Part shown: one piece after another, positions 11,085-22,184 of the stretch
Layout of the letters: each line of letters starts with the position of its first letter
Numbering within the stretch: the stretch's first letter is position 1
NCBI GenBank assembly: GCA_026874595.1
Contig: CM049306.1
Span: 262,019-326,018, forward strand
From: Sipunculus nudus
Lineage: Eukaryota > Annelida > Sipuncula > Golfingiida > Sipunculidae
Direction: 5' to 3'
DNA: 64,000 nucleotides
Notes under the pieces: generated by a model
What the model saw: only the letters and a program-made list of their open reading frames with translations
What the model was told of the DNA's origin: nothing
The model's database searches: none
Program-made: the position numbers and the translations under genes

Positions 11085-11415
11085 TTACATAATGAAGACC
11101 TTATTTCTGGCATGTACATAGGAACTATATAGAGGAATATTTATGGTAAATATGAGAAAGACCCAGTTTTCAGCTTGGTAGGAGATCTTGGGGACATCTT
11201 ACATAATGCCAACAGCCTGGGGAGCATAGATATGTGCACTGAATGACCTACAGTCACCAAAGCTTGACAATGTAAGGGAATACAACAAGAGCCTCCAAAA
11301 AAAATTCAATAACTAGCCTAATTTTGCAGCTTTTATTTTCAAATTTCAGATTTTAACAGATTAAATCCTTATGTGTACATGCTGTGAAAATTAAATCCAC
11401 AGTACTTACAGGAAA
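11085..11415 (+). mobile_element. Family 1 body, rearranged
   Basis: After the family 4 insertion the host tail resumes (ATTTCTGGCATGTACATAGG) but is followed by a second copy of a body segment already present at about 9454-9545 (CAGCCTGGGGAGCATAGA, GACCTACAGTCACCAAAG). The order is therefore not that of a simple element and records a duplication or exchange. Confidence 0.55.
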
Positions 11416-12386
11416 CAAGGGACCCATGGGTCACTGTGCTCAGCTGAAGTTGACCTTAAAGGTAAAAATCTAAAATAATATCAAATGGAGATAAAGTGTA
11501 AGAGAAGAGGTAATAAAGGCCATGGTTGGTTTATATGATTGGTTTGTATTGGTGAGCAAGAAATTGTTGCAAATAATATTTTCTTGACCTTACCAGTTGT
11601 TTCCTAATGTTGAAATTGAAGCATGTGAGCAGTTTGTGAACAAATAATGAAATGATATTACCAAAATCATTAGTTGGCTTATTGATTAACTGTTGACATT
11701 TCAGTAGTTTATACATTTGTTCAACTGAACCTATTTTTTTGGTATAATATATATAATTTAATATATATGTATTTTTTTTTATGAAATGTATACAGTTGAA
11801 ATATAACTAATTAACAACATAAAACAGGGCAAACAAAACCTGATCTCAAATTCTGCTGAGACAGGAAAATAATGAACAAATGTTTGTATTAAATCCTCAT
11901 TTTTTTATCACATCAATTTTTTTTTAAATGTAAGTTTATAATTCTATACATTTCCAATATAACATATATATCTGAATATAAAAGTTGATTCATAATTCTC
12001 AATTGCATCATCATAAATCTCAATCTTGTCAGATAACACCACATCATGCATACAAATGTTTATTTATTTTTAACCGCAAAAATATATCTTTTAAATCTGC
12101 AAAACAATAAATATCTAAAAATAATACTTGATTTAGATTTCACAATTCTTAATTGTGTCTTTATTTATCCATAATGTGCTTCAAATTTTATAAATTTAAG
12201 CATACTGATGGGTTCAATTATATTTGTTAAAATCATTTAAAAGAAAATTGATTTCTTTAAACATGCTACTTTACACAACATTGCATCTTCTGGATTACAC
12301 CTTGAATTACTTTTTCAAGGAAGGTTTTTGCATATCGGAGTGGAAACAGCATTACAATTAAGGAGATACAGTGAAAACAATAACAA
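11416..12386 (+). mobile_element. Family 1a element, 5' part
   Basis: The head is CAAGGGACCCATGGGTCACT then GTGCTCAGCTGAAGTTGACC. The body is colinear with the copies at 46686 and 52725 (ACAGGGCAAACAAAACCTGA, then TCAGATAACACCACATCATG). A family 5 insertion follows AATAACAA; the uninterrupted copy reads AATAACAATTACTGCATAAC, so the empty target is known. The 61-codon minus-strand frame at 11531-11716 is conserved only because the repeats are young. Confidence 0.8.
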
Positions 12387-14388
12387 CTAGATGTGATCGG
12401 ACAATGGTCCTCAGAGGGCCCAGCGTTTCTGCAAGTGCTGGACTAGTTTACATGTGGGTGAAAAATTAAGTTAAATTTGAAAAAAAATGACAAACAGAAA
12501 GAGGTTTTTATCCATATGCATGAGGGAAAAATTCTACTGGATCAAATGATATTAAGGAAGATATGTCTGAAATAATGTGCAATAGAAAATCAATGAATGT
12601 AATCTGTTAGCCATATTTGATTTTGAGCCAGTTTGTAATTCAATAGGTCTGGAGCCCTCATAGGCACCAATGATCCCTGTGAAATTGGGAAAGCTGCAGT
12701 AAGTTGTTGCTGAGTTATCGTGCGCAAAAGAAAATCAGCGATTGGGCTGTTGTGGCCATATTGGAATTTCGACTAGACTGTAATTCAACAGGTCTGGATC
12801 CCTTATAAGTACCAATCATCCCTGTGAATTTGGGAAAGCTGCAGTATGTTGTTGTTGAGTTATCGCGCGCGAAAGAAAATCAGAGATTGGGCTGTGGCAG
12901 CCATATTGGAATTCTGAAAAGTCTGTAATTCAACAGGTCTGGATCCCTTATAAGTACCAATCATCCCTGTGAAATTGGGAAAGCTGCAGTAGGTTGTTGT
13001 TAAGTTATTGTGTGCGAAAGAAATCAGCCATCGGGCTGTGGTGGCCATGTTGGAATTCCAACAGGTCTGTAATTCAACAGGTCTGGATCCCTTATAGGTA
13101 CCAATTATCACTGTGAATTTGGGAAAGCTGCAGTATGTTGTTGTTGAGTTATCGCGCGCGAAAGAAAATCAGCGATTGGGCTGTGGCGGCCATATTGGAA
13201 TTCTGAAAAGTCTGTAATTCAATATGTCTGGAGCATGGGTACAAATCATCCCTGTGAATTTGGGAAAGCTGCAGTAAGTTGTTGCTGAGTTATCATGCGC
13301 AAAAGAAAATCAGCAACTGGGCTGTTGTGGCCATATTGGAATTTCGACTAGACTGTAATTCAACAGGTCTGGATCCCTTATAAGTACCAATCATCCCTGT
13401 GAATTTGGGAAAGCTGCAGTATGTTGTTGTTGAGTTATCGCGCGCGAAAGAAAATCAGAGATTGGGCTGTGGCAGCCATGTTGGAATTCTGAAAAGTCTG
13501 TAATTCAACAGGTCTGGATCCCTTATAAGTACCAATCATCCCTGTGAATTTGGGAAAGCTGCAGTATGTTGTTGTTGAGTTATTGCGCGCGAAAGAAAAT
13601 CAGCGCTTGGGCTGTGGCGGCCAAATTGGAATTCCCAAAAGTCTGTAATTCAATAGGTCCGGAGCATAGGTACAAATCATCCCTGTGAATTTGGGAAAGC
13701 TGCAGTATGTTGTTGTTGAGTTATCGTGCGCAAAAGAAAATCAGCAATTGGTCTGTTGTGGCCATATTGGAATTCCGACTAGACTGTAATTCCATAGATC
13801 TGGAGCCCTCACAGGTATAAATCAACCCTGTGAATTTGGGAAAGGTGCAGTATGTTGCTGTTGAGTTATAGCGCGTGAAAGAAAATCAGCAATTGGGCTA
13901 TGGCGGCCATATTGATATTCCGAAAAGCCTGTAATTCAATAGGTCTGGTGCCCTCATAGGTACAAATCATCCCTGTTAATTTGGGAAAGCTGCAGTATTT
14001 TGATGTTGAGTAATCGGGCACGAAAGATAATCAGCGATTGGGCTGTGGTGGCCATATTGGAATTCCGACAAGTCTGTAATTCGATAGGTCTGGAGCCCTC
14101 ATAGGTACCAATCAACCCTGTGAAGTTGGGAAAGCTGCAGTATGTTGTTGTTGAGTTAACACGCGCGAAAGAAAATCAGCATTTAGGCTGTGGCGGCCAT
14201 ATTGGAATTCTGACAAGTCTGAAATTTGATAGGTCTTGAGCCCTCATAGGTACCAATCATCCCTGTGAATTTGGGAAAGCTGCAGTATGTTGTTGTTGAG
14301 TTACCACGCGCGAAAGAAAGTGTCACTGACGAAAGGACGGACTGACATGGTGATCACTATTGGGCACCCGCTTGTCAAGCGGAGCCCT
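12387..14388 (+). mobile_element. Family 5 element with 145-bp tandem repeats
   Basis: The element starts CTAGATGTGATCGGACAATG and ends in a 26-nt hairpin at 14362-14387 (GGGC, then CCGCTT, loop GTC, AAGCGG, and GCCC), preceded by a GGACGGACTGACATGG tract. Flanks are AA on both sides; the related empty site at about 47650 has one AA between AATAAC and TTACTGC. This is either a 2-bp duplication or an A-A insertion as reported for Helentron-type elements. Its core is the 145-bp array. No protein is encoded. Confidence 0.8.
12640..14320 (+). repeat. 145-bp tandem array, 12 units
   Basis: GGGAAAGCTGCAGTA (or a close variant) recurs with its GCTGCAG at 12693, 12838, 12983, 13127, 13268, 13413, 13558, 13699, 13844, 13989, 14134 and 14279: spacing 145 bp, or 141 and 144 in three steps. 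Each unit has GAGTTATCGCGCGCGAAAG and GGCGGCCATATTGGAATTC with point variants. The shortened units lack part of the GGTCTGGATCCCTTATAAG stretch. Confidence 0.95.
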
Positions 14389-14390
14389 AA

Positions 14391-14460
14391 TTACTGCATA
14401 ACACTTGGTGGGTTGGGTTTTCAAAGATTTTCAAAGGTTATTTAGCTTTCCCCCCATAAA
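14391..14460 (+). mobile_element. Family 1a continuation, quickly lost
   Basis: TTACTGCATAACACTTGGTG resumes the family 1a host after the family 5 insertion. Similarity to the other copies fades within about 30 bp and a family 7 body follows. Confidence 0.6.
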
Positions 14461-15270
14461 ATTTAAGCTAATGCAGGTGGTGCCACAAAAAGCTCAATCC
14501 TACAACATTTGATATGAGACAGAGTTTTGCATAAAATTTGGGGATGCTAGCTCCCACCATTCCTGAGAAATTATGGTTTAATGTACTGAAGACCGATAAC
14601 CCTGGTACATGAGATTGATGCAGGTGGCACCACCAGTACCTCAAATTCAAATATGAGTCATGTGACCGACATCTGCATAAACTTTGGTAATGATAGCTCC
14701 AGCTTTTTCTGATATTGTAATTTTAGTACAGTGGGACCCCGCCTTGCGACCACCTCGCAATAACGACCACCCCACAATTACGACCACTATTTTTGGTCCC
14801 AAATACACGATACAGGTAACTTAGAGTTTCACAAATACGACCACCCCCAAATTACGACCACTTTGGTCAGTCCCCAAGGTGGTCGTAATTGTGGGGTTCC
14901 ACTGTATACTTTTTTGGCCAAAAGACTAAGTTCAGCTTCCTGTAACTTAGCTAAAATTCACTGGACTGGAACCATTCATACAAACTTGAGAGAGATGGTT
15001 TCAGAGATTATTTTTGTGAAATAGTGATCAATTTGGCTAGATAGTTTCGGAAAAGATGATTTTTAGCTTTTTCCTATCTATAAATCTATATCAATGCAGT
15101 TGACAAAAAAAAATAAGCAAAATCCATCAGAGCTGTTTAGATGACTAATTTTTTGCATAAAATTTAGTGATGCTAGCTCAAACCCTTTTTGAGATAGCAT
15201 GGGTTTAACGTACAGACAACAGACGACAGTGGAAGGACGATGCTGCACCATCGCATAAGCTTACAGGTTC
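14461..15270 (+). mobile_element. Family 7 element carrying a MITE
   Basis: Three related body segments (GGGGATGCTAGCTCCCACC near 14545, TGATAGCTCC near 14690, GTGATGCTAGCTCAAACC near 15165) precede an ACAGACAACAGACGACAG tract and a short hairpin at 15238-15253 (CGATG, loop, CATCG), ending CATAAGCTTACAGG. The MITE at 14729-14904 splits it. The same tail is found at 8360-8490. Confidence 0.6.
14729..14904. mobile_element. 176-bp pogo/Tc1-type MITE with TA duplication
   Basis: The ends are terminal inverted repeats: CAGTGGGACCCCGCCTTGCG at the left and, read inward from the right, CAGTGGAACCCCACAATTAC. A TA dinucleotide flanks each side (14727-14728 and 14905-14906), the target duplication of IS630/Tc1/mariner-type transposons, and CAGT ends are common in pogo-like members. 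Inside, the heptamer CGACCAC recurs five times. No transposase is present, so it depends on an unlinked enzyme. Confidence 0.9.
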
Positions 15271-15284
15271 GCTTAAAATTTGCC

Positions 15285-15490
15285 AGGTTCAAATTTTTGG
15301 CAAAATTTAAGATAACAATTTTACACTTTTGCTAATAACTTAAAAAATTTACAAAATCTTGACCTAATTTCTTGAATAAAATTAAATCTACATTAAATAT
15401 AGTTAAATGCTTGAAAAAGGCTCTCTAGCTTGAACAGTTACTATTTTAAGTAAGTAAATATCTTTCCCAATATTTGGACAAGGTACATGA
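15285..15490 (+). mobile_element. Family 1 body remnant
   Basis: GGCAAAATTTAAGATAAC and GCTAATAACTTAAAAAATTT match the mid-body of family 1 copies (for example about 48030-48130). Neither end is present. Confidence 0.55.
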
Positions 15491-16400
15491 TGTTCAAAGC
15501 TTCTGAGAAAGCTTACACAAGACAGATGGCAACTGCCAGACAACGCAACAGATCACAGGAGAGCTGTACAAAGGGGAATGGTAGTGTCACAGATGTTAAA
15601 TGAACTCCTGTACAATAGCTACTTCTTTTGTGATAAATACTGAAAAAAATGGTATACAAATATACAGAGATACAAAGCAATATGCAGATAAATGACACAC
15701 ACACTGAGAAAACCAGTACCATGTGAGTTTTTTCTTTAATAAAAATGAGACACAAAGTGCATCAATAAATCTTTTTAATGGTTAACCAGTGATGTCCATA
15801 AATGTTATCACTGATAAAGTTATCTTTATCTATGTTTGTGTATGTGGGTGTACTTACCTGGGTACTTTATATACAGGTATATATGTGTTGTATGTTTGTG
15901 TATGTGGGTGTATCAACCTGGGTACTTTATATATATATGTGTTGTAAATGACTGCATATAAAAAAAAATAATATTAAAAAAAATCTGATTTGTGAACAAA
16001 TGAAATCCATATAAGTTATGTGGTAGGATATATTTTATTCTAATAAGTGCTAACCATACCTTCAAGCTGACCATAATTAATTTTCAAAAGGGGATAAAAT
16101 AAGTAAATCTGAGATGCCAATGAAAGGCACTTTGAAACATTGTGTCTTGAGAGACACTACTTAAACTGAATTGTGAAGGTTTTGTCTTGACAAGGACTGC
16201 AGTTTTAGTGTTTAATGAGGGTATTATATTTTTACATATTATATTTCCTGTCTTTCGACCACTCTTTAGAAAGGGTGATATTATTTAAGAAACATGTGAT
16301 CTTACCTAATATCCCTTGCTGTGCCTGATGATGTGCCCGAATCACCCTAGAAAACTACAACAGATAATACACTTGTAAGTAAGAATTAAGCAACTAAATG
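15491..16400. other. No gene or known repeat recognised
   Basis: This stretch is AT-rich and apart from the local duplication at 15831-15946 shows no repeat shared with the rest of the window. An 80-codon minus-strand frame at 15513-15755 is rich in C, I and L and begins with a hydrophobic run; it has no homology that I recognise and no supporting splice context, so it is not called. Confidence 0.5.
15831..15946 (+). repeat. 60-bp tandem duplication
   Basis: TATGTTTGTGTATGTGGGTG followed by CCTGGGTACTTTATATA occurs twice, starting at 15831 and 15891, and ends in ATATGTGTTGTA both times. The copies differ at ACTTA/ATCAA and in the length of an AT run. Confidence 0.9.
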
Positions 16401-17160
16401 TCAAACTAGTGGCCCATGGGCCATGACGCTCAGCTGAATCCAAGGAACCTTGAACAATGGGTAACATGACTCCCAGAGTGCTCAAAATCATGCTACCATT
16501 TTTGGCCATGTAACTAATAAGAAGTTATAATCATGTTATTTTACACAGCTTGCGGAATATATGTCACAGTGACATTATTTCAGGTTTCCAAGAATTTTCT
16601 AAAGGAACCTCCAAGGATCTTAATCAGATTAGAAGTTTCTAGGTCAAACAGCTACTACTACCAGTAACCAATCATGCAAATGTGTCCTATAGGTTACTCA
16701 AATCATGTTTAAGGAGATTTGCCTAGGACCTCCTGGGATGTATAGTTAAAAGATTCTAGGTCTAACAGTTTCAGTGTGTGCCCTATGAACAGCCAGATTG
16801 CTTCATTTGAAGATCTCAAAAATAGAGAAAAATGCTTTAAAAATTGAAAAAAAAGGGAGGGCCACCAGTCTGCATGAACTGATGAAAGACTCCATGATCA
16901 ATATTCATGCAAGAAATCAAGCCATTGATGCATTAGTTATTCAGATACTAGAGCTTTTTTATCAAATACTTAATTATTATGGAAGGGGGGGGGTATTTAC
17001 AAGCCCCATAGCTTGGAAGATAGGGTAACAGAGACCTACTTTCAGGTTTTCAAGGAGATTTTTCATGGACCTCCCTGGATGTCAAGATTCTGGGTGCAAT
17101 GGTTACAATGTGCCCTAAAAACAGACAACCGCCTCTTTGAATGTCTCAAAATAGAGAAAA
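16401..17160 (+). mobile_element. Family 1g bodies, tandem
   Basis: A diverged head (CCCATGGGCCATGACGCTCAG) at about 16408 is followed by two copies of the 1g body. The second is the clearer one (CCACCAGTCTGCATGAACTG, GATAGGGTAACAGAGACCTA). The 3' hairpin is missing; the family 1c head begins directly at 17161. A 76-codon frame at 16798-17028 is embedded in the repeat. Confidence 0.6.
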
Positions 17161-18765
17161 CAAGGGACCCATGGGTCACATCGCTCAGCTGAATTTTGGA
17201 AAATATTAGTAACTGCAAAATATTTTTATTTCTTTTGGTTTTTCATGTTTATTATCATTAGAAAAGCTATAAGAAAATGGCCCTGCTAAAATTAAACTCT
17301 GTAAATTATAGAATAATGGACATGAGCTTAACCATTAAGTGATGCACCAAGGGAACAAATAGTGATATATAAAAGTAACATTTCATAAACAAATAATGTG
17401 TGAAGGTAATTAAGTTTTCAAAAGTTAAATATATGGCCATACGAGTTAAAAATTAATCCCACAAAGTTTGACCAATATTCCCAATTTTAATACTAAGTTA
17501 ACAGTGTTATTCACACCTAGGCCCCGCCAACTTTAAGAGGTATGAATGACATGCTACTAAGTATTTATATCTTCTTAAATCTTGTCAGTTAGCACTTACA
17601 TTAGATCCTACTATTTTATCACATTTGAATATTAGGATTAAATTCCTGAATTTTTTTTCTTTAAAAAACTCAAAATTGTCCAAGTCTCATCAAAAAGAAT
17701 TTATTTAACATTAAAATTATTAGATTCATCTTGTTTATTAGTCCTGTGTATTGAAGGGGTGGGTGGGGGGAGGGGTCTCTGTCTCCGTTTTAACTGCTCG
17801 TTGCGTAAAAAAAATAGTAAATTTTAAGATTCACTTAGTTCATAGTACAGGTCTGTCAACAGAATGGGGTTGGGGGGGGGGGGAGAGAAAAAGGCTCCCT
17901 GTGCTATGGTATTAACTGCAAACAGCCTGATCAAGCTCAACTCAGTGGAGAGAGGGCTTACCCTAGTGATGGGATTGCATAACATTATGCCACCATCCTG
18001 GGGAGCATAGAGAGCTGCACTGAATGACCTACAGTCACCAAAGTGGACTGCTTGAAAATGTAAGGGAAAACAACAAGAGCCTCCAAAAAGAATTAAATAA
18101 CTAGTCTAATTTTGCAGCCTTTGTTTTCATATTTCAGATTTTAACAGATTAAATCCTTATGTGTACATGCTGTGAAAATTAAATCCACAGTACTTACAGG
18201 AAAAAAACATGCCGTGCTCAATTTTGGACAAAATTTATGGTACCAATTTTATATTTTGCCAATATTCAAAATAATTTAACAGATTTTGATCTAATTTTGG
18301 GTATACAATTAAATTTTGATTAATTAAAGTTGTATTACTGAAAAAAGGCCCTACCTTTAACACTTTTGGTCTTAAGTGACCAAAAATCTTTCCTGATTTT
18401 TTTACAAAGTGCATTATGTTTGGGCCCATAACTTTTTTATATTAAATAATACTGACTTAATTTCTGGTATGTACATAGGAACTATAAAGAGGAATATTTC
18501 ATTGGTAAATATGAAGAAAACCAGATGAGTGGTTTTGATATTAGGCAGTCCTGAAGTGTGAAAATAGATTTCTTATAAAAAATTGAGGTTTTTCCTTAAT
18601 ATCTCGAAGGAACGAAGTCCTATTTACCAAATTTTTGGCACTGTAGGAGATTTTTCGTAGGTCTAATGGTGTCCAAATGTACCAGTCTTACAGACAGACA
18701 TCTGGACGGACAGACGGACAATGGACCACGACTATAGCTTAGATGACTTATAGTCAGCTGAGCTA
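17161..18765 (+). mobile_element. Family 1c element, apparently complete
   Basis: About 1.6 kb from the head (CAAGGGACCCATGGGTCACA) to the 31-nt hairpin at 18735-18765. Features in order: AT-rich body, ATTCACACCTAGGCCCCGCC, two G-rich tracts (about 17760 and 17872-17883), TTTGCAGCCTTTGTTTTCA, the CATTATGTTTGGGCCCATAA segment, the GGACGGACAGACGGACAATG tract, hairpin, AAAA. It is the best reference for the interrupted copy at 8789. Confidence 0.8.
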
Positions 18766-18789
18766 AAAATGTATAAAATTTGAAAAAAA

Positions 18790-19139
18790 AACAAGGTGGA
18801 CCCACCAGTCTGCAGGAAATGATGAAACTCTCCATGATGAATATGCATGCAAAAAATCATGATGATCAATGCATAAGTTGTTCAGATACTGGAGCTTTTG
18901 AATAAAATGTTTAATAATTCTTAGCAGTACTTCTGAGCCCCATAGCTTGGGAGGATATGGGTAACAGAGACCTTATTTCAGGTTTAACAGGAGATTTTTC
19001 ATGGACTCTCTAGATGTCAAGTTAGAAGATTCCAGGTCCAGCGGTAACGATTTGTGCCTGGTTAATGGATAGACAGACGGACAGACACCAGACAAATGGT
19101 GATCGCTACAGCTCAGAAGACTTTCAGTCAGCTGAGCTA
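18790..19139 (+). mobile_element. Family 1g copy with hairpin
   Basis: The 1g body (CCACCAGTCTGCAGGAAATG through GGATATGGGTAACAGAGACC) ends with an AGACAGACGGACAGACACCA tract and the hairpin at 19109-19139, which has CAGCTCAG and AAGACTTTCAGTCA variants. It follows the 1c copy directly, giving another run of serial 3' ends. Confidence 0.75.
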
Positions 19140-19603
19140 AAAAGGACAGACTGGTAGACAAACAAAGCTGATAACATATGAAGTTTCAATTATTTCTTAA
19201 CTTTTTGATTATATCAAATTGTTTTAAAGTTTGACATCTGCAATATTACACAACAGTATACATAATTTCCTTTCAAATTTCTGGCTTTTATAGCTTCAAT
19301 CCATACACATACAGCATATGAAAGTTATTTCAACAAAGCTTAAGGGAAAAATTTTATAATTAATATATATTTAATGATAACGGAGAGATGATTGACAGAC
19401 AGTGCTGATCACTTTTTGTTTCATTCTCTTGAGCCAAGAATATGTTTCAACTAGATCTTAATTTTTGTCTAATCCAATTATTTTTCAAATTAAACAAATA
19501 TTTACACACTTGCAATAAAAACTAATGTCCCAGTGCACAGGTGCAAAGGAATCAATGGGGGGGGGGGGAAGAATGGTGGGATTTACAACACTTCTGCATA
19601 TAC
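19140..19603. other. Unrecognised AT-rich spacer
   Basis: Nothing gene-like or shared with other parts of the window is visible except a 12-G run at 19557-19568. Confidence 0.4.
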
Positions 19604-20206
19604 AAACAGGGCAAACAAAGCCTGATCTGCAATTCTGCTGAGGCAGGAAAATAATGAACAAATGACTGTATTATATCCTCATTTTTTTATCACATCAATT
19701 TTTTTTATTTTAAATATATTTTTCTATACATTTCCATTATAACATAAATATCTGAATATAAAAGTTGATTCATAATTCTAAATTGCATCATCATAAATCT
19801 CAATTATGTCAGATAACACCACATCATGCATACAAATGAATTTATTTTTTTACCACAAAAATATATATTTTACATTTGCAAAACAATAAATATGTAAAAA
19901 TAATATTTGATCAGATTTCACAATTCTAAATTGTGCCTTTATAATTATCCATAATTTGCTTCTTATTTTATAAATTAATGCACACAGATTGGTTTAATTA
20001 TATTTTAATTTGTAAATTACATTTAAAAGAAAATTAATTTCTTTAAAAATGCTACATTAACACCACAGGGCATCTTCTGGATTACTCCTTTAATTACTTT
20101 TTCAAGTAAGTTTTGTATATTAGAGTGGAAACATCATTACAATCAAGGAACAATTACTGCATAACACTTGGTGGGGAGGGTTGTGGTGGGGGGGGGGGGG
20201 GGGGTT
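19604..20206 (+). mobile_element. Family 1a internal fragment
   Basis: AAACAGGGCAAACAAAGCCT through TACTGCATAACACTTGGTGG matches the middle of the copies at 11416, 46686 and 52725. It ends in a 17-G run (about 20188-20204) at the position where those copies also have G-runs. Head and hairpin are absent. Confidence 0.75.
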
Positions 20207-20479
20207 AGATTTCTTCCATATTGGGCAGGTAAGCCATGTGTGAAAGATGGAAAGTTTGGGATGAAAAGTTTGAGCAATATGCGCAAAATCGAAGGGCTGG
20301 GATGAAAAGCTTGGCTTAAAATGCAGCCATAATCTTTTTAAATGAGTGGGTCATGTGAATTTGACATTTGACCTAATGACCAAAAATCGTAAAGTTTCTT
20401 GCTTTAGTGGTGGCCCATATATAAATCACGTTTGAAATCCATATATCAATCCAACCTGAAGTTATTATCAGGAAACAAA
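20207..20479. other. Unrecognised spacer
   Basis: This is AT-rich DNA with no shared repeat or gene signal. Overlapping minus-strand frames of 77 and 98 codons start in the next repeat and are not supported. Confidence 0.4.
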
Positions 20480-22184
20480 CAAGATGACCAGAGGTCACGC
20501 GCTTGCCGGAAATGGAAATAATACAGACAGATAGACAGAGAGTGCATGTAGAAACAGTCATATGAATGAGCAACATTCTGGGGGCAGCAGAAACGAATAA
20601 TACATTTATGTATGCATGCTGACCTTGAATAGCTGCATACCTTTCTAGTGTAAAAGGGACCAAGTTCAAACATTTCCATGAAATCCCGTTAATCTCTTGA
20701 CAAGAAGCAGTGAGAAGTTTTCAGATTTGTCATGTCAAGCTGGCCAAATGTTATGAAATGCCGAAAACTAGACCTGTGTAGCTGTAAAAGTCGCTGAGTT
20801 ATTAGCATTTCTGTGAAATCTCATTTTTTATCGTTTGACGAGATATGGTGCGAGATTTGGCCAGTCTTGCAGGTTTGTCATGTCAAGCCGTCCAAATGTT
20901 AATAAATGCCAAAAACTAGACCTGTCTAGCCGTGAAAGTCGCCGACTTATATGCATTTCTGTGAAATCTCGTTTTTCCACATTTGACCAGATATAGTGCG
21001 AGATTTGGCCAGTCTCGCAGTTTTACTATGTCAAGTTGGCCAAATGTTACCAAATGCCGAAAACTAGACCTGAGTAGCTGTAAAAGTCGCCTAGTTATAA
21101 GCATTTCCATGATATCTCGTTTTTTCTCGCTTGACGAGATATAGTGCGAGATTTGGCCTGATTTCTTTTCTGGCATGTCAAGCTGGTCATAGGTTATGAA
21201 ATGCCGAAAACTAGACCTGTGTAGCTGTAAAAGTCGCCGAGTTATAAGCATTTCTGTGAAATCTCGTTTTTCTCGTTTGACGATAAACCGAGCGAAATTT
21301 GACGAGACTTGCAATTGAATGACTTAGAACCAAGGGGAAGCAGCCTTATGCAAAAAACTTGACCCTTGAAACATAAATATTAACCGAGATAGAAGCCAAA
21401 AACTGCATATTTTCAGATCGTCAAGTTTAACCCAAAAATTTGGTAACCATGGTAATGGCAGCACAAAGCTACATGTTCAGAGGAATAAGCCAATGTTCCT
21501 AGTTTAAGATACGACAATAAAAATTATGCCATGTTTAAAATTATTTTAGATATTGCAGAAAAATGATATGTTACAGTGTTTCAGGTACCACGCCCCCTGG
21601 TGGCTATTTCCAATAAAATGAAAAATTGATTTCGAGATATTTATAAATAACACAAAATATATCAATTTTTTTAAAGCCATTGTTAAAAAAATGCAACCTG
21701 TAGGTCATATTTAATGAAATCTCGAAGACTCTCGTTTGACGAGAAATGGTGCGAGATTTGGCCAGACTTTCAGTTTTATCATGTCAAGCTGCCTATAAGG
21801 TACATAATGACCAAAACCAGACGTCTGTAGCTTAAAAATTGACAAAGATAGAAAATGTAGCATGACTGTTTTCAAATTATCAAGTTTTAACCCAAAAATG
21901 CGTAACCATGGTAATGGCAGATTTGAGTGAGGTACCCATCATATTAAAGGCCATGGAATGACGAATAAAACAAGCTATGGTTTAAGTGGCTACGACCATT
22001 TGTTACAAAGTTATGGAGCAAAAACTGTATTGCATACTTTCCATGACCTTGACCTTCACCATGATGCGATGTCGACCAAAAACAATAGGGTTCCAGGACT
22101 TTGGGTTGTCAATCATCCCTGTAAGTTTCAAGTCGATTGCTGCAAAACTGTGGCCAGGAGAGTAGGGACAATCAGACAAACAAA
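20480..22184 (+). mobile_element. Family 3, old and decayed
   Basis: It starts at a decayed family 3 head (AAGATGACCAGAGGTCACGC, then GCTTGCCGGAAATGG) and runs through a 148-bp tandem region into a diverged copy of the macrosatellite unit: GGTAACCATGGTAATGG at about 21447, CGCCCCCTGGTGGC at 21591-21604, TGACCTTGACCTTCACCATG at about 22047, ending in CAGACAAACAAA. The CTCF-like core is unchanged although the sequence around it has diverged. Confidence 0.75.
20702..21300 (+). repeat. 148-bp tandem repeats, four units
   Basis: CTCGTTTGACGAGAT and GCGAGATTTGGCC recur; the GCGAG phrase is at 20850, 20998 and 21146, with a variant at 21292. Each unit has AAAACTAGACCTG and GTAGCTGTAAAAGTCGC. The TCTCG-TTTGA-CGAGA inverted repeat is shared with the macrosatellite. 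A 132-codon minus frame (20916-21314) exists only because the period is close to a multiple of three. Confidence 0.85.

Noticed and set aside
13180-13200. CCATATTGG as a CArG box for SRF
   Set aside because: Only five A/T bases lie between CC and GG; a CArG box needs six.
12387-14388. Tc1/mariner-type insertion for family 5
   Set aside because: The ends are not inverted repeats and the flank is AA, not TA.
525-20206. LTR or LINE retrotransposons
   Set aside because: No long terminal repeats, reverse transcriptase or integrase motifs, and A-runs at 3' ends follow hairpins instead of coding regions.
20446-20679. Small cysteine-rich peptide genes on the minus strand near 20.4-20.7 kb
   Set aside because: Two frames overlap with equal plausibility, no signal peptide or cysteine spacing I recognise, and they run into a family 3 head.
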